From: Methylophaga thalassica
Lineage (GTDB): Bacteria > Pseudomonadota > Gammaproteobacteria > Nitrosococcales > Methylophagaceae
DNA: 64,000 nucleotides
Direction: 5' to 3'
NCBI RefSeq assembly: GCF_030159795.1
Contig: NZ_BSND01000006.1
Location: 209,373-273,372, forward strand
Every line of letters begins with the position of its first letter. Position 1 is the stretch's first letter. Below are positions 42,854-52,382 of this stretch, piece after piece. Made by a program: the position numbers and the translations under genes. Below the pieces are notes generated by a model. It was not told the DNA's origin. It searched no databases and saw nothing but the letters and a program-made list of their open reading frames with translations.

Positions 42854-44233
42854 GTGAAGTTCAGCTTTAAATCATCCATTGTTTGGTTAGCCGCATTTGT
42901 TTTAATTGCCCAGGTCGCATCTGCAGCACTTCCACTTAACTGGTTTTCTGATAAAGGCGAGATGCCCTCTTTGGCGCCAATGCTTGATCGCACCAAACCA
43001 GCTGTGGTCAATATTGCCACGAAAAGTGAAGTCAGAGTTCAAGACAACCCTTTTATGAATGACCCTTTTTTCAGGCACTTTTTTAATGTGCCTGATCAAC
43101 CCAGAGTCAGACAACGCCAAAGTTTAGGTTCTGGGGTCATTATTGATGCCAAAGAAGGCCTGGTCATCACCAATAATCATGTGATTCGTGGTGCTGATGA
43201 AGTCACAGTGTCATTAAATGATGGACGGACCTTCCAAGCTGAGATCGTTGGTAGTGATCCTGCCACCGATGTAGCACTTATCAAAATTCCTGCTGAAAAC
43301 TTATCTGCCTTGCCACTGGCCGACTCAGACTCGCTTCGTGTGGGTGACTTTGTTGTGGCGATCGGCAACCCTTTTGGTCTGGGGCAAACGGTGACCTCTG
43401 GTATCGTCAGTGCACTAGGCAGAAGTGGCCTCGGCATTGAAGGTTATGAAAACTTTATTCAAACTGATGCTTCAATTAATCCCGGTAACTCAGGTGGTGC
43501 CTTAGTTAACTTGCGTGGCGAGCTGGTGGGTATTAATACCGCTATTTTCTCACCGGGCGGTGCCTCATCTGGCAATATCGGTATCGGCTTTGCCATTCCC
43601 AGTAATCTAGTCAAACAGATCACTGATCAACTGTTAGAGCACGGTGAAGTTCAGCGTGCCTATTTGGGTGTGCAGATGCAGGATATTACACCTGAGCTGG
43701 CTCAAGCCTTTAATATCCAATCTCAACAAGGTGCCGTTGTCAGTCATGTTATACCTGACTCAGCTGCTGCTGATGCTGGCTTAAAAGTGGGTGATGTGAT
43801 CACCGCCGTTGATGGTACGCCACTAATGAACGCTGACAGTCTGAGAAATACCATTGGCTTGATGGTTGTCGGTCAAACAGTCAAGCTCGATATTATTCGA
43901 AATGGTAAAGCAAAAACCATTAAGGCAACGGTCAAACAGACACGTAAAACCGCTGCTGATGGGCTAGTACATCCGAAACTATCTGGTGCGACCTTTGGTG
44001 ATATTGAGCAAGACTCACCTTATTACGGGCAAGTAGAAGGTGTGGTGGTTTATTCAGTAAAACGTGGTAGCCCAGCCTGGCAAGCCGGTTTGAGACCTGA
44101 TGACATTATCACTTCAGTGAATCGCCAGCCGGTATCATCACTGGAACAGTTCAAACCGATGGTCAGCGACGCTAAGGAATTATTATTTAATATCATCCGT
44201 GGCCGACGTGCGATGTTCTTATTACTGAAGTAA
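42854..44233 (+). CDS. degQ: DegQ/DegP-type periplasmic serine protease (Do family)
   Basis: 459 residues from a GTG start at 42854 with GGGAGG upstream. Signal peptide ends near ASA|ALP. Trypsin-like domain with H109 (TNNHVI), D139 (ATDVAL) and S213 (PGNSGGA), then two PDZ domains (about 270-355 and 375-455; GVQMQDITPELAQAFNI starts the first). The short loop between residues 60-80 suggests DegQ rather than DegP. It acts in periplasmic quality control. A hairpin terminator follows. Confidence 0.92.
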   Translation: MKFSFKSSIVWLAAFVLIAQVASAALPLNWFSDKGEMPSLAPMLDRTKPAVVNIATKSEVRVQDNPFMNDPFFRHFFNVPDQPRVRQRQSLGSGVIIDAKEGLVITNNHVIRGADEVTVSLNDGRTFQAEIVGSDPATDVALIKIPAENLSALPLADSDSLRVGDFVVAIGNPFGLGQTVTSGIVSALGRSGLGIEGYENFIQTDASINPGNSGGALVNLRGELVGINTAIFSPGGASSGNIGIGFAIPSNLVKQITDQLLEHGEVQRAYLGVQMQDITPELAQAFNIQSQQGAVVSHVIPDSAAADAGLKVGDVITAVDGTPLMNADSLRNTIGLMVVGQTVKLDIIRNGKAKTIKATVKQTRKTAADGLVHPKLSGATFGDIEQDSPYYGQVEGVVVYSVKRGSPAWQAGLRPDDIITSVNRQPVSSLEQFKPMVSDAKELLFNIIRGRRAMFLLLK

Positions 44234-44245
44234 GCCAAATCCATT

Positions 44246-44276
44246 AAGGAGCCTGAACACTTCAGGCTCCTTTTTT
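44246..44276. terminator. Rho-independent terminator
   Basis: AAGGAGCCTGAA pairs with TTCAGGCTCCTT around CAC, followed by TTTT. It overlaps the stop region of the convergent gene at 44275. Confidence 0.88.
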
Positions 44277-44862
44277 AATCTCTGGTCAAATTAAGCTTTT
44301 GGGTGAAAACATAGACACCATTCGTAAATAATGACCACTCTACATGTATTTCATCATCACTCGGTGCATCGATTGAAATCATATATTCCAGATAACGCAC
44401 ACCCGCGTCAGGACCATTAGACGCATACTCTCGCTGATTGGCTTCAATATGACGCCCGTTCACACTTAGGGCATATAAACTTTCCGTATTAATCAGCCCC
44501 AGAGTATCTGAACGACTGATTCGTTCAGCAGGAAACTCTTTTTCTAAGCGGGCTTTGAACAAAACAATGCTGCTTTCCTCTACATCCGCTTCAACATTCA
44601 TGTTTTTATGAAGTTTTTCAGGGTTAGCATCTGAGCCTTTACAGGAAATTTCCTCGCCAGTCCCTTTCCATTTCCCTTTAAGTTTTTTCAAGAACTGCAG
44701 CTCTTCAGCGTTCTTATCCACACGCAGACTCTTGTCATTATTACGATACTCATCCTCCAGTGACTCAGATGTCGGTGAAGCTTGATAACACTCATAGGCG
44801 GCCGCTACTGGCGAATGTAAACACCAGCCCAAAATCAACATCAGAAGACAATATTTTTTCAT
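44275..44862 (-). CDS. Secreted protein of unknown function
   Basis: 195 residues from the ATG at 44862 (MKKYCLLMLILGWCLHSPVA); the frame extends to 44940 but without signal-like sequence. After cleavage near AAA|YECY, the mature protein has two cysteines (ECYQ and ISCKGSD), a LKKLKGKWKGTGEEISC segment that looks like the first strand of a lipocalin/calycin-type barrel, and further strands (IHVEWSLFTNGVYVFTQKLN). A calycin-like fold is inference; no family recognised. Confidence 0.55.
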   Translation of the reverse strand: MKKYCLLMLILGWCLHSPVAAAYECYQASPTSESLEDEYRNNDKSLRVDKNAEELQFLKKLKGKWKGTGEEISCKGSDANPEKLHKNMNVEADVEESSIVLFKARLEKEFPAERISRSDTLGLINTESLYALSVNGRHIEANQREYASNGPDAGVRYLEYMISIDAPSDDEIHVEWSLFTNGVYVFTQKLNLTRD

Positions 44863-45024
44863 TGCTGAACTTCCATTTATCACGTTATGAACTAGGATCA
44901 AATGCTTTTCAGTGGGGGTTGTCAAACTAAACTGACACATTGATGGCGTTTAAAGTGAATTTGCTAAAGTAGAAAACTCATCCGTATATTGGGTGTCATT
45001 AGCAGAAGACTCACTGACTATTAA

Positions 45025-46401
<1,377 letters not shown>

Positions 46402-46403
46402 AA

Positions 46404-46440
46404 AAATGGGCCAGTCCAAATTAGGCTGGCCCATTTGTTT
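46404..46440. terminator. Rho-independent terminator
   Basis: AAATGGGCCAG (46404-46414) pairs with CTGGCCCATTT (46426-46436). It begins 3 bases after the gdhA stop and can also end the convergent DUF808 transcript. Confidence 0.85.
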
Positions 46441-47359
46441 AAAACAATTTCTTAATGCCTGTCACAATGGATAACACAATCACTCCAGCAATTAGGCCGA
46501 CACCACCGTTAAATAACACGGGCATCATAAGCTTCATCACTGCGCCCATCGATGTATTCAATACCTCTAATAGGTGGTGTAAAAAAGGTAACCCATGCAC
46601 CAAAATACCACCACCGACTAAGAACATGGCGATCATTCCTACTACTGATAGAAACTTCATCAACTTCGGTGCAAGAAATAGAATGACCTGACCCAGCTTG
46701 CGCTGGAAACCATCAAACTTGCTACCGCCCTGACCATACTTAATTAAGGCCAGACCAGCATCATCGAATTTGACTATGCCAGCTACCAGGCCATATACGC
46801 CTGAGGTCATCACAATGGCTATCAAAGACACGACAACAGCTTGCGTTAGAAAAGTCTCCCCCTGCACAACACCAAGAGCAATCACAATAATCTCAGCAGA
46901 CAGAATAAAGTCTGTTCTGATCGCCCCTTTTATTTTTTTGCGTTCATAGGCTTTGATGTCGACGTTTTCATCTGTGGTAGCTGCGGCCAGTTTTTTCTTA
47001 TGCTCGTTATCACTTTCTTCATGTGGTAACCATTTATGGGCCAGCTTTTCCATACCTTCATAACAAAGAAACAAACCACCGAGCATTAATAAGATGGTTA
47101 CACCAATGGGGAAAACGGCACTAATAACTAAAGCCAATGGCACTAAAATTAACTTATTTAAATAGGAGCCTTTGGCGACGGCCCACACCACGGGCAACTC
47201 GCGTTTGGGGTCTACCCCAGTTACTTGTTGTGCATTGAGAGCGAGATCATCACCTAACACACCAGCTGTCTTCTTGGCAGCGACTTTTGTCATCAATGAG
47301 ACATCATCAAGTAACGATGCTATGTCATCCACCAGCGCTAATAAACCGACACTTGCCAT
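46439..47359 (-). CDS. DUF808 family inner-membrane protein (YedI-like)
   Basis: 306 residues from the ATG at 47359, where the family's usual MASVGLLALVDDIASLLDDV begins; a start at 47389 is possible. AAKKTAGVLGDDLALNAQQV and the later KRELPVVWAVAKGS are family hallmarks; about six helices follow (LVPLALVISAVFPIGVTILL and so on). Function not known. Confidence 0.85.
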   Translation of the reverse strand: MASVGLLALVDDIASLLDDVSLMTKVAAKKTAGVLGDDLALNAQQVTGVDPKRELPVVWAVAKGSYLNKLILVPLALVISAVFPIGVTILLMLGGLFLCYEGMEKLAHKWLPHEESDNEHKKKLAAATTDENVDIKAYERKKIKGAIRTDFILSAEIIVIALGVVQGETFLTQAVVVSLIAIVMTSGVYGLVAGIVKFDDAGLALIKYGQGGSKFDGFQRKLGQVILFLAPKLMKFLSVVGMIAMFLVGGGILVHGLPFLHHLLEVLNTSMGAVMKLMMPVLFNGGVGLIAGVIVLSIVTGIKKLF

Positions 47360-47439
47360 CTTGTCTATCCCAATAAAATTTTGTTGCAATAGCCTATGTG
47401 TTTAGCGGACAGCTGTCTATGAGCTGCTAAATTGCGAGC

Positions 47440-47469
47440 AAAAAAAGCCACGACTTTCATCATGGCTTT
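47440..47469 (-). terminator. Terminator of the CTERM-like gene
   Basis: On the minus strand AAAGCCA pairs with TGGCTTT around a 12-base loop and is followed by a run of seven T. It lies 21 bases past the stop at 47490. Confidence 0.7.
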
Positions 47470-47489
47470 CATGTTATGAACAGGGGTTA

Positions 47490-47813
47490 TTAGGCTTCGA
47501 CTTTACGTCTCACTAAAGCAAACAGGCCTAATGCTGGAGCCAATAACCACACGGCCGCAGGAGCCGGTACTGAAGATAGGCTTGGGGCTGGAGCGTCAAA
47601 AAGCTGAATGATCAGGTTCGAAGGCATCGTACCTTGATTCAATCGACCACCGAAATTTTCAATAATTGATGCAAGCCTTGTTGAGTCATTGGCAAAACTT
47701 GCAGAATTTGTAAGTGATAAATCAAAACGTTGCGTCGGAATTTCTACCGACGCAGCTTGAGCTGTACCGATATTCATCAACAAAAATGTTGTCGCTAAAA
47801 GTATTTTCCTCAT
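47490..47813 (-). CDS. Small secreted protein with PEP/VPLPA-CTERM-like sorting tail
   Basis: 107 residues. Signal peptide MRKILLATTFLLMNIGTAQA, a 55-residue mature segment with no known domain, then VPAPAAVWLLAPALGLFALV followed by RRK, which is a proline motif, a hydrophobic helix and a basic end, the layout of VPLPA/PEP-CTERM signals cut by exosortase. The motif VPAPAAVWLL is close to VPLPAAVWL. No exosortase gene is in the window. Such proteins are usually bound for the envelope or extracellular matrix. Confidence 0.65.
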   Translation of the reverse strand: MRKILLATTFLLMNIGTAQAASVEIPTQRFDLSLTNSASFANDSTRLASIIENFGGRLNQGTMPSNLIIQLFDAPAPSLSSVPAPAAVWLLAPALGLFALVRRKVEA

Positions 47814-48047
47814 TATTTTAGTTCCTTCTTCTTGCAGCCCAGCCCTCTTATTTTTGGTAAGAACTGTGGCTTCCGTAATCTCTGGCTCACACCAGACTTG
47901 GTGTATTTCAAAATCACTTTGGCCTTGTTTTCGAGGAGAAACCTCAGATAAATTTCTGCAAACATTAAAGTCGGTTTAATCAAATAAATGCTGAGTCAGC
48001 GTGCACAGAGCTGACTTTTTGCAAAACAAAAAACAGACCTAGGCTAG

Positions 48048-48917
48048 CTATAAAAGTTCATGAATAAGTGACATAAACGCTTGCGCAGCTGGACTCGGCC
48101 CTTTAGACCAGATCATGTATAAAGCGCGTTTTGGTGCCTCTTTTATCGGTATCGCTTTTATACCAGAAAAGTTTGCTGCAACAGGCTCCGGTACAATGCC
48201 ATAAGCAAGGCCGCGAGCTACTAACTGTTCGATCAAACTGACGTGATCAACCACAAACTTTACATTTGAAGACAGTCCCGCGCTGAGAAATGCCTCATCG
48301 GTCTGACGTCGGGCACTGCTATCTTTAGGGTAATTCACCATCGGCTCTGAGGCCAATTGATGAAGAGATAATTCTTTATGCTGACAAAGGGAGTGACTCA
48401 TTGGCAAAACGGTAACAAGCGCTTCTTCGGCTATACGAATATATTCGTAACCTGATAGAACTTCATCCAGCCAAAGCCCGATAAAGGCGACATCCAAGCG
48501 ATGATTCAACACATCGGCAATTAGTCGTTCACTGCCTGCGGTTTTTAAGCCAACCTCGACATTAGGATAACGCTGATGGAACTGGGCTAATGAGGAAACG
48601 ATATCCACCGCTGTCATCGCTGAAATCATGCCAACATTCAAACGACCTGAGACAAGCCCGGAAGTCGCAGTTACGTCCACATAGATTTTCTGTACAGCGT
48701 CTAAAGTCCGTTTTGCCTGCTCGACAAACGCCTGCCCAGCTAGAGTTAAAGAGACTTTTCTTGATGTTCGCTCAAATAAGACAACGCCCAGTTCTTCTTC
48801 CAGTTTTGCAATCTGATGGCTTAACGCTGACTGAACCGTATGACACCGCTGTGCCGCCAGAGTAAAGCTGGACTCTTCAGCGATAGCGACAACATATTCA
48901 ATTTGCCTGAGATTCAT
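48048..48917 (-). CDS. LysR family transcriptional regulator
   Basis: 289 residues: N-terminal helix-turn-helix (about 1-60, RQIEYVVAIAEESSFTLAAQ) and periplasmic-binding-like effector domain (about 88-285, GRLNVGMISAMTAVDIVSSL). It is divergent from an MFS transporter gene 92 bases away, the standard layout for a LysR regulator and its target exporter. The effector is unknown. Confidence 0.9.
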   Translation of the reverse strand: MNLRQIEYVVAIAEESSFTLAAQRCHTVQSALSHQIAKLEEELGVVLFERTSRKVSLTLAGQAFVEQAKRTLDAVQKIYVDVTATSGLVSGRLNVGMISAMTAVDIVSSLAQFHQRYPNVEVGLKTAGSERLIADVLNHRLDVAFIGLWLDEVLSGYEYIRIAEEALVTVLPMSHSLCQHKELSLHQLASEPMVNYPKDSSARRQTDEAFLSAGLSSNVKFVVDHVSLIEQLVARGLAYGIVPEPVAANFSGIKAIPIKEAPKRALYMIWSKGPSPAAQAFMSLIHELL

Positions 48918-49009
48918 TTATCTATCTCTTTTTAAGATGACTCTTATGATAACAATACATTTGAATCATCAATATGAACACCGCATAGTATGCCTAACTG
49001 ACTTAGTAA

Positions 49010-50197
49010 ATGATCTTTATGACAAAGCAACAAACCGTATTAACTCAAGGTCTGGTTTTACTCATGGCAACGGCTACCGGCATTGCCGTAGCAAGTAATT
49101 ACTACGCCCAACCACTACTAGATACAATCGCTTCTGAGTTTGGGTTAAGCCACTCATCAGCCGGCAATATCGTAACTACGGCACAGCTCAGTTATGGCAT
49201 TGGCTTACTATTTCTGGTGCCTTTGGCGGACAGGTTAGAGCGCCGCAAGCTCATCATCGTGATGAGTCTATTTGCCACTATCGGCTTGCTTATCAGTGGC
49301 TTTTCAACCAATCTGCCATGGTTATTACTTGGTACTGCGATAACCGGTCTCAGCTCCGTTGTTGCTCAAGTTTTACTTCCATTGGGAGCAACGCTGGCCT
49401 CTGACCAACAGCGTGGCAAAGTGATTGGCACCATTATGGGTGGATTATTATTAGGCATACTGCTAGCTCGGGTCGTTTCCGGCGGTTTGTCCAGTATGGG
49501 TAGCTGGCGTTATATCTATTGGTTTGCATCTGTAGCTATGTTCATCACAACATTAGCTTTAGCTCGCTTTCTACCGTCTTATCACAATAACAATGATATG
49601 AGCTATCGGCAGATATTGGTGTCTGTGTTTGGTTTATTTGTGAAAGAACCTATACTCCGTTATCGCTCAATTCTCGGCATGTTGTCATTCGCACTTTTTA
49701 GTATGTTCTGGACGCCTCTTGCCTTCTTATTAGCCAAGCCACCTTATGAATATAGCGATGCCACCATCGGTTTATTTGGGCTTGTCGGCGTAGCAGGAGT
49801 ATTTGCTGCCACATGGGCCGGAAAGTTAGCAGATGCTGGTAAAGGTGATCTGGGTACACGGCTGGGTTTACTGAGTTTATTAGTGAGTTGGGTAATTCTT
49901 TTCAATGCACCAATCTCACTTGTTGCTCTTTTAATCGGCGTATTACTTCTGGATTTAGCAGTACAGCTAGTCCACGTGAGTAATCAAAATAAGATTTATG
50001 CTCTACATCCAGACATTCGCAACAGACTTACCTCTGCATATATGACTTGTTATTTTATTGGTGGTGCATTTGGTTCCTGGTTTTCTGTGATGCTGTATCA
50101 ACATTATGAATGGACGGGTGTAGTGATGGGTGCAACGGGGATCGCACTGATTGCCTGCATTCTGGATTTCACGGTGCGAAAGCATACTCCGAAGTAA
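49010..50197 (+). CDS. MFS transporter
   Basis: 395 residues, twelve predicted helices. LVPLADRLERRKLIIVMSL holds the loop 2-3 motif (G-x3-DR-x-GR-type, here ADRLERRK). YGIGLLFLVPLADR and the second half LLGVLLLDLAVQLVHVSNQN are like the LplT/YgaY-type exporter group. ATG at 49010 or 49019, both poorly marked. Probably exports a small hydrophobic compound controlled by the divergent LysR protein. Confidence 0.85.
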   Translation: MIFMTKQQTVLTQGLVLLMATATGIAVASNYYAQPLLDTIASEFGLSHSSAGNIVTTAQLSYGIGLLFLVPLADRLERRKLIIVMSLFATIGLLISGFSTNLPWLLLGTAITGLSSVVAQVLLPLGATLASDQQRGKVIGTIMGGLLLGILLARVVSGGLSSMGSWRYIYWFASVAMFITTLALARFLPSYHNNNDMSYRQILVSVFGLFVKEPILRYRSILGMLSFALFSMFWTPLAFLLAKPPYEYSDATIGLFGLVGVAGVFAATWAGKLADAGKGDLGTRLGLLSLLVSWVILFNAPISLVALLIGVLLLDLAVQLVHVSNQNKIYALHPDIRNRLTSAYMTCYFIGGAFGSWFSVMLYQHYEWTGVVMGATGIALIACILDFTVRKHTPK

Positions 50198-50227
50198 GCA
50201 CTTACCATGAATTTAATACTTGGTTGT

Positions 50228-51031
50228 TTAGATATTAGATGACCATAAATACAGACTCGCTTGTTTAGCCAGTATCGAGAGCGAGTAAACGGAATCACAG
50301 GCTCTGCGAGCCGCACCATAACAAACGTGCAACGGTAATAGATGTTCTTCTCTCGGGTGACAATAGCGAGCATAGGGCGCTTCATCCCAGAGTTGAAACC
50401 GCATTCTTCTCTCTTCTTCAGTCATATTCTGACTGGAGCATGTTTCCATCAGCCAATCTTCAAAAGATTGATTCATTTGTTGATGCACTAGATCCTCTTT
50501 TGTGAAAAATGCGCGCATATTATGGAATGAAAAACCGGAGCCAATAATTAATACATCTTCATCTGCACAATCAGCAATAATCTCACCGATCCTTATATGT
50601 AGATCTGGCTCCAACCCTTTCACTAAAGAGACTTGAATACAAGGAATATCTGCTTCGGGATACATAATCATCAAAGGCACAAACACCCCGTGATCGAGTC
50701 CCCTTTCATTCTCTAACTCAGCATCGATATGCGCTTTTTGTAGTGTACATACTATTTTTTCTGCTAACTCAGGTAGGCCATTACAAGGATATTTGAAGTT
50801 ATAAGACTCTTCAGGAAAACCATAATAATCGTAAAGTAAATCCGACTTTTTTTGATGAGTTACCCTGACATGGCGGGCTTCCCAATGTGCACTCACCACA
50901 ATAATCGCTTTTGGCTTTTTGAGCCGTTCAGTAATTTGAGTGAGGCTCTCCACCAACTGATGATGCGTTGGATCACCTAATAAAGGTAAAGGACCACCGC
51001 CGTGTGAAATAAAAACAATATCCGCCATCAC
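50228..51031 (-). CDS. ygiD: DODA-type extradiol ring-cleavage dioxygenase (YgiD-like)
   Basis: 267 residues. Zinc or iron ligands H10 (FISHGGGPLPLLGD), H49 (VVSAHWEAR) and H230 (EEHLLPLH) plus acid-base candidates H114 and H170 match the DODA family (4,5-DOPA dioxygenase extradiol). It probably cleaves a catechol-type substrate; the in vivo one is unknown. Its first codons overlap the stop of the C39-like gene, so the pair is coupled. Confidence 0.87.
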   Translation of the reverse strand: MMADIVFISHGGGPLPLLGDPTHHQLVESLTQITERLKKPKAIIVVSAHWEARHVRVTHQKKSDLLYDYYGFPEESYNFKYPCNGLPELAEKIVCTLQKAHIDAELENERGLDHGVFVPLMIMYPEADIPCIQVSLVKGLEPDLHIRIGEIIADCADEDVLIIGSGFSFHNMRAFFTKEDLVHQQMNQSFEDWLMETCSSQNMTEEERRMRFQLWDEAPYARYCHPREEHLLPLHVCYGAARRACDSVYSLSILAKQASLYLWSSNI

Positions 51032-51453
51032 TCAACCTCAATAAACCATTTTGGCTTGATTCTGCCAAAGTCTGTTCTGATGGGTGATTTCAAACGTTGA
51101 GCTGAATCAATCACAATAGCATCGTTGCCTTGGCGCATAAAAATGGCCCAATGCCAGAAGGCATTTCCCACTTTTTCATGCCATTTCAATGCAATTAATG
51201 CTTTTTCAGGTAATTTATCCCATGAATCAAAATCTGTTTGTTTCTCGCTGACAGAGATATTTAATGCTGATAATAACTGTCTGATATGAGCAGTCTCTGA
51301 CCATAATCTTTTATCCTCAGCATAAATGCCGAGCGAATTTGCAAGTTGCTTAGCCTCGGCATAACTTATCTGAGCAAGATTAGCGCAGGCGGCGATACCA
51401 CAGCCCGTAGTCTCTTCCTGCACTATTGCCCAGTAGTTTGACTGTGAATTCAT
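51028..51453 (-). CDS. Small C39-like cysteine peptidase domain protein
   Basis: 141 residues, no signal peptide. QEETTGCGIAACANLAQISY places a cysteine at C18, WHWAIF gives H101, and VIDSA gives D116, in the papain-like order of C39 proteins. The length fits a bare catalytic core. No ABC transporter or leader peptide is adjacent, so bacteriocin processing is not suggested. Fused by overlap to the dioxygenase gene. Confidence 0.65.
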   Translation of the reverse strand: MNSQSNYWAIVQEETTGCGIAACANLAQISYAEAKQLANSLGIYAEDKRLWSETAHIRQLLSALNISVSEKQTDFDSWDKLPEKALIALKWHEKVGNAFWHWAIFMRQGNDAIVIDSAQRLKSPIRTDFGRIKPKWFIEVE

Positions 51454-51465
51454 GTCGTTGTCTTA

Positions 51466-51828
51466 TCAGTCTTCATCAGGGAGATAATGAGCATAAGATC
51501 GGCACACCTTACCTGACGGACCAAAGTGTAGAACCTCAGCTGAAATACCACTGATACCATCGTAAATAAGTGTCAGACTGCCTGCGCCACATAAAATATG
51601 CTGAAGCTTAAAATGTAATGACGGATATTTTTCCAGGCCTTTCGCCCAGTAATCACCTATCACTTTTTTTCCCTTAAGCTTACCCGAGGGTTCCCCCATT
51701 AATTTCACAATCAATGGTGACGTCATTTCAAAATCATCATCATAATGCGATAAAATTTGCGTCAGATCGTGACTATTCCATGCCGCAATCCACTCATGTG
51801 CAAATTGCTCAGCAGCGTTTTTATCCAT
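51466..51828 (-). CDS. NTF2-like (SnoaL-type) protein
   Basis: 120 residues of one cone-shaped fold: FAHEWIAAWNSHDLTQILSH at the start, then DDFEMTSPLIV and a C-terminal ISAEVLHFGPSGKVCRSYAH. SnoaL-like proteins bind or isomerise small hydrophobic ligands; specific function unknown. It lies 12 bases upstream of the C39-like gene and is probably the first gene of that operon. Confidence 0.75.
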   Translation of the reverse strand: MDKNAAEQFAHEWIAAWNSHDLTQILSHYDDDFEMTSPLIVKLMGEPSGKLKGKKVIGDYWAKGLEKYPSLHFKLQHILCGAGSLTLIYDGISGISAEVLHFGPSGKVCRSYAHYLPDED

Positions 51829-51894
51829 CAGCTATTCCTAAAACAAAAGTTACTGACCTATGAAGTAGCTTGGACAAAAATGATAGAAGAAAAA

Positions 51895-51920
51895 TTGCCC
51901 TGTCAGAATAAACAGGGCAA
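51895..51920 (-). terminator. Terminator of yjdM
   Basis: TTGCCCTGT pairs perfectly with ACAGGGCAA around CAGAATAA; on the minus strand TTTTTC follows. Confidence 0.75.
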
Positions 51921-51932
51921 TAAATGTATGAA

Positions 51933-52271
51933 TTAGGCTTTTTTAACAAACTCAGATTTGAGTTTCATCGCGCCGATACCATCAATTTTACAATCGATAT
52001 CGTGATCACCACCTACCAGACGGATATTTTTCACTTTGGTACCCACCTTCACCACCGCAGAAGATCCTTTTACTTTCAGATCTTTAATGACCGTGACGGT
52101 ATCGCCATCCTGCAGAACATTACCGTTTGAATCACGAATGACACCTTCATCAGCAGAAGCACTACTCTCAGCTTCCTGCCACTCATGGGCACACTCAGGG
52201 CAGACAAACATGGCTTGATCCTGATAGGTGTATTCAGAACCACAGGCAGGACAATTAGGCAGATCGCTCAT
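51933..52271 (-). CDS. yjdM: YjdM/PhnA-type zinc-ribbon protein
   Basis: 112 residues. N-terminal zinc ribbon with C7, C10, C24 and C27 ([18 protein letters not shown]) and a C-terminal SH3-like domain beginning [17 protein letters not shown]. This is the family once called PhnA; a role in phosphonate use is not supported and the function is open. Single gene with its own terminator. Confidence 0.9.
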   Translation of the reverse strand: MSDLPNCPACGSEYTYQDQAMFVCPECAHEWQEAESSASADEGVIRDSNGNVLQDGDTVTVIKDLKVKGSSAVVKVGTKVKNIRLVGGDHDIDCKIDGIGAMKLKSEFVKKA

Positions 52272-52338
52272 AAAATTTCCAGATAAACAAAAGGGTTATT
52301 CTAACCGATATCAGACCAAAAACCTGATTTATCTGCAT

Positions 52339-52364
52339 AAAAAAGGCCCCTTTCGGAGCCTTTT
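52339..52364 (-). terminator. Terminator of the frameshifted receptor gene
   Basis: On the minus strand AAAAGGCTCC pairs with GGGGCCTTTT (one mismatch region) around GAAA and is followed by T residues. Confidence 0.75.
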
Positions 52365-52382
52365 ATTTCTAAAAAATGATGA

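Noticed and set aside
47820..48000. Riboswitch in the leader of the CTERM-like gene
   Set aside because: A CACCA...TGGTG hairpin is present but the c-di-GMP and other consensus cores I know are absent.
51028..51453. Bacteriocin-processing C39 peptidase
   Set aside because: No ABC transporter domain, no double-glycine leader gene nearby.
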